64,000 bases of DNA. It comes from Urophycis tenuis. Taxonomy: Eukaryota; Chordata; Actinopteri; Gadiformes; Phycidae. The position numbers and the translations under genes were made by a program. Of the stretch, positions 1 through 10,516 are shown one piece after another. Within the stretch, counting starts at the first letter, position 1; every line of letters starts with the position of its first letter. Below the pieces are notes generated by a model that saw only the letters and a list, made by a program, of their open reading frames with translations, made no database searches and had not been told where the DNA came from. The stretch lies in the NCBI GenBank assembly GCA_036785325.1, contig JAXIVH010000007.1, forward strand, positions 14,851,849 to 14,915,848, given 5' to 3'.

Positions 1-6
1 AAGCAG

Positions 7-79
7 CGCCCAACGTGGGGCTCGAACCCACGACCCTGAGATTAAGAGTCTCATGCTCTACCGACTGAGCTAGCCGGGC
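7..79 (-). tRNA. tRNA-Lys (CTT)
   Basis: A complete 73-nt cloverleaf on the minus strand. The acceptor stem pairs GCCCGGC with GTTGGGC, the anticodon loop carries CTT, and the T arm holds the B-box GGTTCGAGCC. No CCA is encoded, as expected for a eukaryotic gene. The 3' flank leaves the window after 6 bases, so the terminator cannot be seen. It is identical in its body to the copy at 1481-1553. Confidence 0.97.
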
Positions 80-311
80 TGCAATGGGGAGGCCCATTTT
101 GTAGTTAATATCTTAGCGTTAATGATCCAACCCTATCTAACCGCCAAACTAGTTTATTCAACTCATTCGTAGTCCTCGCCCTTCCCCCACAGCCAACAGC
201 CCCTCCACGATAGAGTCCCCTCCCCCAGCCCCAGAGCCCTGCGTCCGTATTGCGGTCCGTACTCCGTAGACTGAATGAAAAACTTCTCAGTGTGCCTCCA
301 TTAGACAGCTT

Positions 312-317
312 GTCTCT

Positions 318-368
<51 letters not shown>

Positions 369-385
369 GAGCCCACCCAGGGACG
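312..385 (+). tRNA. tRNA-Asn (GTT)
   Basis: A complete 74-nt cloverleaf: acceptor GTCTCTG/CAGGGAC with discriminator G, D stem GCGC/GCGC, anticodon stem TTCGG/CCGAA with GTT anticodon, and canonical T arm. A TTTT polymerase III stop follows at about 390. Confidence 0.97.
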
Positions 386-430
386 CTCCCTTTTACTTCC
401 TCCACTGGAGATCCAACACTTTTCACTAGT

Positions 431-799
431 CAGTACGTTTACATGCAGCAAGAAATTCGAATTTCTAATCGTATAAGACATCGTTCGGACTTTTTAACTG
501 CATGTAAACACCTTAATCCGACCTACTTCGGACCTACTTCAGACATCTCAAAATCGGATAACAACACCTGGATAATTCGTTCATAGTCGGACTTTTAACG
601 GCATATACTCAGCAATCGGATCTGAATCGGATTTTGCATTCTGCACATGCGCAGCGCCACATAGCGTCCAGAGTCAGCCATGCTCCGGCTGTTAATCCGA
701 TTCTCTGAACGGCATGTATACTCGGACAAGTGATCCGGTCTTACGCATGTCATTATCTGATCCGATCAGAAATGATCGGATCAGCATGTAAACGTACTG
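431..799. mobile_element. MITE-like element, 369 bp
   Basis: The ends form perfect 16-bp inverted repeats: CAGTACGTTTACATGC at 431-446 and its reverse complement at 784-799. AGT occurs immediately on both sides (428-430 and 800-802), a possible 3-bp target duplication. The interior repeats motifs such as ATCGGAT and GTAAAC in both orientations and has no coding capacity. Superfamily is not assigned; the 3-bp duplication, if real, argues against hAT. Confidence 0.7.
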
Positions 800-1198
800 A
801 GTGTCTCAACAAGGAATCGGCCAGAAACTACCAAACTGAGCCCACCCAGTGCAGTTGGCGTCATCAGGTTGTAGCACAGGGGATAACAATCATCTGAAGG
901 TAAACGGTCCCATGGTACAAATCGCGTCCAATGTGCTCGATGATTTATTTCCCTCCAGGTGGTAAGCTTGACCTTTTCAGTCTGGAGTGTTAACCTCCAC
1001 TGTCCAACCCCGGTGGGTTAACAGGTTACAGAGGCTCTACAGAGAGACCACCAGGGAGGCTGCTCTTGGTCTTAACACGTGGTCGGACAGCAGGCCCTGT
1101 GTGCTGTGGTCTTTTATTTCACTTCATCTTTCAGAATTAGCTCAATGACCCTTGGGGAGAATCAAGTATTGTCAGAGTTGCTGCTTGCAGCAGCAGCC
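800..1198. other. intergenic, no feature seen
   Basis: Unique-looking sequence between the MITE and the second tRNA-Asn gene. I see no coding exon, RNA gene or repeat. Confidence 0.5.
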
Positions 1199-1272
1199 GT
1201 CTCTGTGGCGCAATCGGTTAGCGCGTTAGGCTGTTAACCGAAAGGTTGGTGGTTCGAGCCCACCCAGGGACG
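1199..1272 (+). tRNA. tRNA-Asn (GTT) with anticodon-stem mismatch
   Basis: Same 74-nt gene as at 312-385 except for one base: A instead of C at 1228. This replaces the C-G pair in the middle of the anticodon stem (position 29-41) with an A.G mismatch. All other stems, the GTT anticodon, both internal promoter boxes and a TTTT stop just downstream are kept. It may be a less stable but expressed gene or an early pseudogene. Confidence 0.93.
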
Positions 1273-1480
1273 CTCCCTTTTCCTTCTAAGATCCAGAGTT
1301 CAGCCCAACGCTGCCCCCAAAATGGTCACCCACATTGTTTTTCCTAGGTCACATTGGAGTCAGTAAAAAAAGATGTATCAGGGTTAAAAAACAAAACCAA
1401 CCGTCGTCAAAATACGACAACAAAAGAGTTGAAGAAAGGAGAGACGGAATCTAATGTCACTGGTACCTTCCAGGCTTGTA

Positions 1481-1553
1481 GCCCGGCTAGCTCAGTCGGT
1501 AGAGCATGAGACTCTTAATCTCAGGGTCGTGGGTTCGAGCCCCACGTTGGGCG
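1481..1553 (+). tRNA. tRNA-Lys (CTT), 5' side of a LINE insertion
   Basis: Complete 73-nt tRNA-Lys, matching the copy at 7-79. A TTTT run at about 1559-1563 can end polymerase III transcription. Bases 1498-1572, covering tRNA position 18 to the end plus 19 bp of flank, are repeated at 4850-4924. These are the two copies of the duplication made when the LINE inserted. The complete gene is kept on the 5' side. Confidence 0.96.
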
Positions 1554-1624
1554 CATCTGTTTTCCTTTTCAATAATACCATTTTATATACCATTTTTAAT
1601 ATCAATACCATTTTTAATATCAGG

Positions 1625-1783
1625 CAGATGAAGGAAATGTGGGAGAGGGAAAGAGAGAAAAGAGAGGAAAATGGAGAGAGGATGAACATAGGGGAGAGAT
1701 GGGAAGAAATAAAGGATGAAATTAAAAGGATAAGTATAAAATATAGCAAAAAAAGGAAAGAAAAAAGGAAAAGAAGAAAATAG
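1625..1783 (+). pseudogene. LINE ORF2 linker fragment (frame 2)
   Basis: A highly charged Lys/Glu/Arg-rich stretch (WEEIKDEIKRI motif) ends at a stop at 1783. The continuation with similar composition is in another frame from 1797, so one small indel near 1780 has shifted the frame. The stretch fits the linker between endonuclease and RT in L1/Tx1 ORF2. Upstream of about 1620 the reading frame runs back into the tRNA gene and is not element coding sequence. Confidence 0.5.
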
Positions 1784-1796
1784 ACTTAGAATAAAA

Positions 1797-2759
1797 ATGA
1801 GAGAGGAAATGGATAGAGCAGAGAGAGAGGAAGAAGATAACATGGAAAACTATATTAAAATCAAAATGGAATTGGAACAATACGAAAGAGAAAAATGCAG
1901 AGGAGCAATGTTAAGGGGGAAGGCAAGATATGCGATGGAAGGGGAAAAATGTACAAAATATTTTATGGGACTAGAGAAAGGAAAACAAAGGAAAACATAT
2001 ATAGATGAAATACAAAAAAAGGATGGAGGAATTACGGAGGATTATGTAGAGATACTGGAAACAGTACAGGAATTTTACAAGGATTTATATAAGAGAGAGG
2101 GAGTGGATAAAAGGAAGGTAGAAGAGATCTTGAATAGTGTAGAGAAAAGGTTGAGTGAGGAAGACAGGGTGTTCTGTGATGGAGAAATCGGAGAGAGAGA
2201 AATAAGAGAAGCAATAGAGGGCTTGAATAGTGGGAAAAGTCCAGGAAGTGACGGAATAGGTGTGGAGTGGTATAAAATATACAAGAATGAAGTAGTGCCG
2301 ACTCTGGTGGAGGTGTATAGGGAAATGGAGAGAACAGAGAAGGTGCAGGGGAGGATGACAGAGGGAATGATCACAGTAATATATAAGAAAGGGAATAAAA
2401 CAGACCTTAAAAATTATAGACCAATCAGTTTACTGAATGTGGATTACAAAATATTAACGAAAGTATTAGCAAACAGAATAAAGAGAGTAATAGGTGAAAT
2501 AGTACAGCCGACACAGTGCTACAGTGTCCCAGGAAGGGATATAGCAGATACGATAGGGACAGTTAGGGACGTGATAGAGTATATGAAAAGGGAAAGAGGA
2601 GGGATAGTGATAGGGATAGATTGGAACAAGGCTTTTGACAGGGTAGAACATGATTTTTTGTTTAAAACATTAGAGAAGTGTGGGTTTGGACATAGGTTAG
2701 TGGGGTGGGTAGAAAGACTATATAGGGATGTTAGGAGTTGTGTTAAGGTGAATGATTGA
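1797..2759 (+). pseudogene. LINE ORF2, N-terminal half of reverse transcriptase
   Basis: 320 codons. After a charged helix-rich linker come RT landmarks in order: LNSGKSPGSDGIGVEWYK (about residue 142), the YRPISLLN block (about 210), the VPGRDIADTI segment, and the motif A aspartate in GIDWNKAFDRVEHDF (about 275). The order and wording match Tx1/L1-type RTs. The frame stops at 2757 in five tandem TGA triplets. The sequence that follows is in the same frame, so this is one ORF cut by a microsatellite rather than two genes. Confidence 0.85.
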
Positions 2760-2771
2760 TGATGATGATGA
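2757..2771 (+). repeat. (TGA)5 microsatellite, five in-frame stops
   Basis: Five consecutive TGA triplets lie exactly in the RT frame, between the upstream codons for VKVND and the downstream codons for TDNFKIERSIRQGCPLS. Frame is kept on both sides (15 bp, a multiple of 3). This looks like expansion of a GAT/TGA triplet tract already present at this spot. Confidence 0.9.
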
Positions 2772-4661
2772 GTGACGGATAACTTTAAAATAGAGAGATC
2801 AATAAGACAGGGGTGTCCACTGTCAGCTTTGCTGTATGCAATATCGGTGGAACCCCTGGCTTTAATAATTAAAAAAGATAAGGAGGTAAGAGGGATAGAT
2901 TTACCATATGGGGGAAAATGTGTGGTGAACCATTATGCTGATGATACAACCATAACGGTGAGAGACGGGGAGAGCGTTAAAAGAGTGCTGGTTTTGGTGG
3001 AGGATTACAGTAAAGCAGCAGGGGCAAAAATAAACAAGGACAAATCTGAAATAATGTATATAGGAGAAGTGGACAGAGTGGAGACAGGCTTAAGAGAAGA
3101 GGGAAGATATATAAAAGTTCTGGGAGTGAATTTAGGCATAAAGAGTAAAGAGGGGAGAGATGAGACGTGGACAGGGGTGATAAATAAAATCAGAACGGTG
3201 TGTATAAGATGGAAAGGGAGGAAGCTAAGGTTGAAAGGAAAAGTGATAGTGATAAATAGTCTATTGATGTCTGTTTGTGTGTATGTCATGAATGTAATAG
3301 AAATGCCAGAATGGGTAATGAATGAACTTAATAGGATAATTAATGACTTTATATGGGAGGGAAAAGGGATTAAAATAGCACATAAAACATTGATAGGGAA
3401 AAAAGAAAAAGGAGGTCTAAAACTAATAGACCTAGAAACAAAAAAAACAGCGCTTAGAATTAAAACAATAAAAAAATACATGACAGGTAGGTGGAACTAC
3501 GGATGGAAGGAACTTATGAAAAAATATATAAATGAGGTTGGAGGAATGGGGGAATATGTATGGTTCATGGCCTGTAAAAGAACAATGACAGGGGGAATGC
3601 CGGAGTACTACAGAGAGGTAATGGAGGCTTGGAGAACCTTCTTACCTCGGTTAAAGTATGAAAATGAGAATTTAAGCACAATAGCAAATATGCCAATATT
3701 TTTGAATGAATATATAAAACATAAGAATAAAACACTATATGAACCAAAGTTTATGGAGGGAGGAATAAAACAAATCAAAGATTTAATTTATGAGGTAATA
3801 CCAGGTTTTTTAAGAGGGGAATGTATTTATGATGAAGTGAATGAAATAGAGGGGATGGAGAACAGAGAGAAAGTCAGGAGAATATATGAAATGATAAAGG
3901 AGAGTATACCCATGGAATGGAAAGAAAAGATTAGAAATGAATGTGTATTTCAAAAGAATGAGGAAATCCCGAAAATATACCTTGAAAGAGAAGGAGAAAA
4001 ATATGAAATGAAGAAAATGACAGTGAAGAAAATATATGGTTGGTTGATAGAGGACATATTTAAAGAACCAGCAGCGGTGAAGGTGTGGGAGAGGGTGTTT
4101 GAGGATTGGGAAGTCAAAGACATATGGGCAAATTGGAAAATAAAATACAATAGCATAGAATGTGATAATAATGACTTTTTAATAAAACACAATAGAATAT
4201 ACACAAACGTAGTACTGAATGCAATCAACAGAGAAGTCAATGTGATGTGTGACATTTGTGGCAGTGATCGTGAGAGCTTTTTACATTTTTTTTTGGAATG
4301 TAAAGAATTAAAAGATTTTTTTGAATATCTAAAAAAGCTGATAAACAGGAACTGGAAAGATGAATTTGACCTGGAGGGAGAATGGAGGATGATACTATTA
4401 TTTGGAATTTGTGGTAAAGGAAGACATTATAACTTATGCAATCTAATACTAAGTCATGCAAGAATGGCTATAGTGATGAGGAGGAACTATGCACATTTTG
4501 ATAAGAAGAAAGTGAATGTAACTTCCCTATTCAAGTCAATATTAAAAAGAGATATAAATCTAATGTGTTTATATGGAAAAGAAGAAATTAAAAGTTATTT
4601 TGTAGAAGGAACTTCATTTATAAAAGAAAAAGAAGGAGGAGGTCTAATGTACATATGGTGA
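2772..4661 (+). pseudogene. LINE ORF2, C-terminal half of RT and CCHC tail
   Basis: 629 codons in the same frame as 1797-2759; the apparent start is a GTG after the stop tract, not a true start. It begins with RSIRQGCPLSALLYAISVEP (RT motif B) and has the catalytic YADD in NHYADDTTI at about residue 56. The thumb follows, then the L1/Tx1-type segment with WEGKGIKIAHKTL and KGGLKLIDL. Near the end CDICGSDRESFLHFFLEC is the CCHC-type knuckle. No further stop interrupts it, so the damage in this half is limited to the TGA tract. Confidence 0.85.
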
Positions 4662-4849
4662 AGGGTTAGTTTGAAACACTTAAATAGGGAAGTCACATAA
4701 GGGTTTTTTGTTTCTGTGTGTGTTTTTTTTTTTTTGGTGTTTAATTAGTGGAGGAATAAGGGGCAACGTGTAGATAGAATGTAAGTAACTGGACTGTGTA
4801 AATCTGTGAATTGTAAAATAAAAAAGATAAAAAATAAAAATAAAAAAAA

Positions 4850-4905
4850 GGTAGAGCATGAGACTCTTAATCTCAGGGTCGTGGGTTCGAGCCCCACGTT
4901 GGGCG
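4850..4905 (+). pseudogene. 3' part of tRNA-Lys (target duplication)
   Basis: tRNA-Lys from position 18 onward, with the CTT anticodon, T arm and 3' acceptor strand, but without the 5' acceptor strand and D-stem start. It follows the LINE A tail directly. The same flank (CATCTGTTTTCCTTTTCAA) follows both copies, which shows target duplication rather than a separate gene. Confidence 0.9.
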
Positions 4906-4924
4906 CATCTGTTTTCCTTTTCAA

Positions 4925-5359
4925 ATAATACAATTTTTAATAAATAATATTCATCTTTATGTATCTATCCACAGATACATTATATAGATAGATTATATTA
5001 TATATATTAGATATATAGATAGATTATATGGATATATATAATTCATGCCATCTGGTGGCGTCCTGGGAGGTATCAGATTTCTCAATTGGCGGTCCTGGTA
5101 CCTTGGAAAAGTTCTGTTAAGGCTTCTTAAAGAGGAACTGAACTGAAATTTTAAGTTTAGTTGATATAACAGTCTGTCTCATTAGTACTATAACTAAAAT
5201 GGCTGAACCTTCAACATACAATAAAATTGTATGTTGAAAGTGTTGTTTTTGTTACATGGGCGTACCATTGTGGATTTCAACAATCAGCTATGTCACTGGA
5301 ATGGTAAGCTACTCTGTGGCTAACTAGCAGCCATAGCAGGTAATGAGCCTGAAGCTGAA
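4925..5359. other. non-coding, AT-rich, with a perfect hairpin
   Basis: An AT-rich GATA/TATA tract lies at about 4955-5040. At 5210-5238 there is a perfect hairpin with a 13-bp stem (TTCAACATACAAT) and a 3-nt loop. No exon or RNA gene was recognised. Confidence 0.6.
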
Positions 5360-5452
5360 ATGGCTACGGAAAAGCAAACGAGCTCTACAGGAGGATCATA
5401 CTGTATTGCCCCTGACTGTAGTAATGAATTACGAGCACACCGATCCCGGTGA
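5360..5452 (+). pseudogene. possible truncated THAP-type zinc-finger start
   Basis: An ATG in good context (GAAATGG) opens 30 codons ending at TGA. The peptide contains SYCIAPDCSNE, which fits the first C-x2-4-C pair and the following Ser-Asn of THAP domains in P-element-like transposases and their relatives. The rest of the domain is missing because the first tandem-array unit begins at about 5438 (CACACCGATCCC). The match is short, so this is tentative. Confidence 0.35.
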
Positions 5453-5556
5453 AGACGCATGTTTTGATATATCATTCGTCCTACAACTTTCCGAGTTGTA
5501 GTAGTAGTAGACTAGTAGCAAATCGAAATTCGTCCGGAAAAGGAATAATAATAATA

Positions 5557-6080
5557 ACTAGAGTTCAAAAATTCCCTCGAGGGAAATTTTGATAGTGCAC
5601 GGGTGACGCTCGGAGTGTGAACCTCTATCAGAGTCACAGCCGTTTGAGTAATGGTGCTGATCCCAAAAACAGCAGTCAACAAACTGAACGTCATGAAACA
5701 GTGAAATGTAAGGAACCCAACAAGTCCTGAAAATTCGCATCCAAACCCTATCTAATAGCAATAACATGTAATGAAACAGAATGCCAGAATGTCGCAATGC
5801 ATTCTGGGAAACACTCCCCCAACACGTTACAAAACACGCTACTATCCACGATTTCCTCAGGCAAGTACAACAACTTGAACTGATAATACAAGAAAACACA
5901 AAAGCATTAACCTAATTTACACAAAATAGAAACAACATTTAATTTGATTTGTGTCCGATGACGAGAGAGACGCTAGATGGTAACCATGGCAACGGAGACT
6001 CGATATCTCACAGTTTATTTATCAATGACAAGACAGACAGATCTCACTGCCCATCACTGATCAACTGCTGCGGTCGGGAC

Positions 6081-6119
<39 letters not shown>

Positions 6120-7554
6120 TGTCACTCAATGTTATGAATTAAAATGACAGTTTTGCAAGCACCCACACACGCAAGCACGCGCAATGTCTACAGAGACGTT
6201 GTGGTTAGGGTTAGTGTTAGGTTTACTTTACATTCACATTTAATTTGATTTGTGTCCGATGACGAGAGAGAGACGGAGAGAGATAGAGCACTTTGGTAGA
6301 GAGACGTACAATAACAGAGAGCGAGCGCCGGTCTCGATAAAGCCGTTAATCAGCGAAATGAATCGTTATTTCCCGATAGTTTCACAGCGGTTACATTCAG
6401 CAGGTAGACACGGCTGAACTGCACATATCTGAATCGCATTATCCAATGAAAAGTATTAGAGCTCTGTGCGTGAGCAAAACATCGCGTCTGTGTGTGTGTG
6501 TTGCGCGCGATCGATACAGGTCACTCACCCACACACGCAAGCACGCGAGGTAAACACAACACAGCACTTCCCGCTTTTCAGCTGGGCCAAACCATTAGAA
6601 CACCAGCCACCCCCCCCTGGAGTTTGCATTGTCATGGTACGGACTACCAGTAACGAACCCATAACAAATCCATTTTCTGCCTCGGCACTGGTCTCACATT
6701 TGGGCTTATTCTGACAAAACGGTAGCTCCTATCAGAAAAAAAGCAAGACCATCATCGCCGTAAGGACTTCCCGAACGATTTCGTGTTTCTACAATGTTTC
6801 TAGAGTAAATATTTCGGAGACACTCGCAAGTTTAAAACAGGGGTCCGTTCTGCTTTTCTCTGAAAATATTTGAAATAGTTGTATTGGAGTCAATGAGGAG
6901 AAGACACCGACTGGCCGCACTTAGAGGCTGCTAATTCGAATTCTGTAAATCTCTCCGAATTTTTTTTTTAAACACATTGTGAGAGACAGAACACGTATGT
7001 CTACAAAGTTGGAAAAAATCACGTGATTACATTGTAAACTGTGGCCAGGAGCAGCGTGGAAAGAGATTTATTTTTTATTTTTCTGGGGCTCTCTCTTGCT
7101 CTAGCCGCACTCTAACCCTAATAAGGGCATGCAATACACACTCATTGTAATCTCATCATTTCTCCAAAAATGATCATGGTCATTGAACAGTGATTGAACA
7201 AAAAGTATATGACCTATCAAAACATGGAAATATACATAAAATACACAAGACTTGTGTCTACTGTTTAAAGTTGAAATGGAGTCTCTAGGTGAATGTATGC
7301 AGGAGCTGCAGACAGCAGTAGGCAGCACCAAAAGTCTTTATTTTTTTACCTCCTCCCATCTATTCTCTATGGGAAAATATTCACAGTTTTTTGCAAATAA
7401 CTTCGTGAAAAATTAATATTATTATAATTTGTAAAGAAGCACACCGATCCCGATGAAGACGCACATTTTGATATATCATTTGTCCTACAACTCTTCGAGT
7501 TGTAGGACTAGTAGCGAATCAAAAAAGCGAGGAAGAGGAATAATAATAAGAAGA
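5557..7554 (+). repeat. array unit A1 (type A)
   Basis: Starts at the ACTAGAGTTCAAAAATTCCC palindrome and runs to the next copy. Type A units carry GTGACGCT after the start palindrome and the segment GCTAGATGGTAACCATGGCA before the first (GT)n. (GT)n lies at about 6083-6121. Confidence 0.8.
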
Positions 7555-8067
7555 ACTAGAGTTCAAAAATTCCCTCGAGGGAAATTTTGATAGTGCACGG
7601 GTGATACTACCGCCGTATTTCATCACCGCGTCATTCATACAGTCTGAGCAACGGCGTGCTCAACAAAGAGAGAGATGACCTCTACTCTTACAAGTCGCTT
7701 TAATATGACAGGGTCACAAGCGTACTGTACACGCCGTCACCAACGGAGTGGTAGTGGTATGACAAGATGCCATAGTGCGTTGAGTAATGGTGCTCCCTGA
7801 CTTATCCCAAAAACAACAGTCAACAAAGTGAACGTAATGAAACAGTGAAATGCAGCCCAACATGTCCTAAACATTCGCCTCCAAACCCTATCTAATAGCG
7901 ATAACATGTAATGACACAGAATGCCAGAATGTCGCAATGCATTCTGGGAAACACTCCCCCAACACGTTACAATATCCACGATTTCCTCAGCCAAGTACAA
8001 CAACTTGAACTGATAATACAGGAAAACACAAAAGCATTAACCTAATTTACACAAAATAGAAACAACA

Positions 8068-8125
<58 letters not shown>

Positions 8126-8544
8126 CAGGTGCTTCGCGCGATCGATACAGAGATCGCGTCACTCAATGTTATTAATTAAAATGCACACACGCAAGCACGC
8201 GCAATGTCGACAGAGACGCTGCGGTTAGGGTTAGGTTTACTTTACATTAACATTTAATTTGATTTGTGTATGATGACGACTGACGAGAGAGAGACGGAGA
8301 GAGAGAGAGAGCACTTTGGTAGAGAGACATACAATAACAGAGAGCGAGCGCCGGTCTCGATAAAGCCGTTAATCAGCGAAATTAAACGTTATTTCCCGAT
8401 TGTTTCACAGCGGTTACATTCAGCAGGTAGACAGGGCCATGAACTGCACCTATCTGAATCACATTATCCAATGAAAAGTATTAGAGCTCTGTGCGTGATC
8501 ATAGCCAGGACATCGCGTCTACAACCAGTTCTCCCAGCAGCAGC

Positions 8545-8591
<47 letters not shown>

Positions 8592-9551
8592 AGGTGCTGC
8601 GCGCGATCGATACAATGTAATTATTTAAATTGACAGTTAGACCCACACACGCGCGCGATGACGACAGAGACGAGGAGGAGAGGAATAGAGGAAAACAGCC
8701 ATTTTCTGCCTCGGCACTGGTCTCACATTTGGGCTTATTCTGACAAAACGGTAGCTCCTACCAGAAAAACAGCAAGACCATCATCGCCGTTAGGACTTCC
8801 CGAACGATTTGGTGTTTCTAAAGTGTTTCTAGAGTAAATATTTCGGAGAAAATCGCAAGTTTAAAACAGGGGTCCGTTCTGCTTTTCTCTGAAAATATTT
8901 GTATTGGAGTCAATGAGGAGAAGACAGCGACTGGCCGCACTTAGAGGCTGCTAATTCGAATTCTGTAAATCTCTCCGATTTTTTAAACACATTGTGAGAG
9001 ACAGAACACCTATGTCTACAAAGTTGGAAAAAATCACGTGTGTACATTGTAAACTGTGGCCAGGAGCAGCGTGGAAAGACATTATTTTTTTCATTTTTGT
9101 GGGGCTCTCTCCACTCTAGCTACACTGTAACCCTAATAAGGGCATGCAATACACACCCATTGTAATCTCATCATTTTTCCAAAAATGAACATGGTCATTG
9201 AACAGTGATTGATCAAAAAGTATATGACCTATCAAAACATGGAAATATACATAAAGTACACAAGACTTGTGTCTACTGTTTAAAGTTGAAATGGAGTCTC
9301 TAGGTCAAAGTATGCAGGAGCAGCAGACAGCAGTAAAAGTATGTATTTTTTGACCTCCTCCCATGCATTCTCTATGGGAAAATATTCACAGTTTTTTGCA
9401 AATAACTTCATGAAAAATTAATATTTTTTAAATTTGTATTGAAGCACACCGATCCCGATGAAGACGCACATTTTGATACATCATTTGTCCTACAACTCTT
9501 CGAGTTGTAGGACTAGATACACATCAAAAAACGCGAGGAAGAGGAATAATA
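7555..9551 (+). repeat. array unit B1 (type B)
   Basis: Type B units differ from type A after the start palindrome: GTGATACTACC and a segment containing CATCACCGCGTCATTCATAC replace the type A sequence. The long (GT)n tracts are at 8068-8121 and 8548-8589. The rest aligns with type A. Confidence 0.8.
8068..8121. repeat. (GT)n microsatellite in unit B1
   Basis: Uninterrupted GT dinucleotides over about 54 bp inside the tandem unit. Confidence 0.95.
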
Positions 9552-10473
9552 ACTAGAGTTCAAAAATTCCCTCGAGGGAAATTTTGATAGTGCACGGGTG
9601 ACGCTACCGGAGTGTGAACCTCTATCAGAGTCACAGCCGTTTGAGTAATGGTGCTGATCCCAAAAACAGCAGTCAACAAACTGAACGTCATGAAACAGTG
9701 AAATGTAAGGAACCCAACATGTCCTGAACATTCGCCTCCAAACCCTATCTAATAGCAATAACATGTAATGAAACAGAATGCCAGAATGTCGCAATGCATT
9801 CTGGGAAACACTCCCCCAACACGTTACAAAACACGCTACTATCCACGATTTCCTCAGGCAAGTACAACAACTTGAACTGATAATACAAGAAAACACAAAA
9901 GCATTAACCTAATTTACACAAAATAGAAACCATTAAACCATTAAACATTTAATTTGATTTGTGTCCGATGACGAGAGAGACGCTAGATGGTAACCATGGC
10001 AACGAAGACTCGCTATCTCACAGTTTATTTATCAACGAATCAACTGCTGCGGTCGTGTGTGTGTGTGTGTGTGTGTCACTCAATGTTATGAATTAAAATG
10101 ACAGTTTTGCAAGCACCCACACACGCAAGCACGCACAATGTATACAGAGACGTTGAGGTTAGGGTTAGTGTTAGGTTTACTTTACATTCACATTTAATTT
10201 GATTTGTGTCCGATGACGAGAGAGAGACGGAGAGAGATAGAGCACTTTGGTAGAGAGACGTACAATAACAGAGAGCGAGCGCCGGTCTCGATAAAGCCGT
10301 TAATCAGCGAAATGAATCGTTATTTCCCGATAGTTTCACAGCGGTTACATTCAGCAGGTAGACACGGCTGAACTGCACCTATCTGAATCGCATTATCCAA
10401 TGAAAAGTATTAGAGCTCTGTGCGTGATCATAGCCAGCACATCGCGTCTACAACCAGTTCTCCCAGCAGCAGC

Positions 10474-10516
<43 letters not shown>

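Larger units (their letters stand above)
1573..4849 (+). mobile_element. Tx1-like LINE, 5'-truncated, inserted in tRNA-Lys gene
   Basis: About 3.28 kb of non-LTR retrotransposon lies between two 75-bp copies of tRNA-Lys sequence. It ends at 4849 in an A-rich tail (about 4817-4849). Only the linker, reverse transcriptase and C-terminal part of ORF2 remain; ORF1 and the endonuclease are missing. The RT motifs and the later CCHC knuckle resemble the L1/Tx1 group. Tx1-clade families that favour multicopy RNA genes are known (for example Mutsu in 5S rRNA genes and Keno in U2 genes), so targeting of tRNA-Lys is plausible but not proven from one copy. Confidence 0.85.

Noticed and set aside
1573..1625. 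LINE ORF1 or endonuclease upstream of the RT at 1797
   Set aside because: Only about 50 bp separate the tRNA flank from the RT linker; the element is 5'-truncated.
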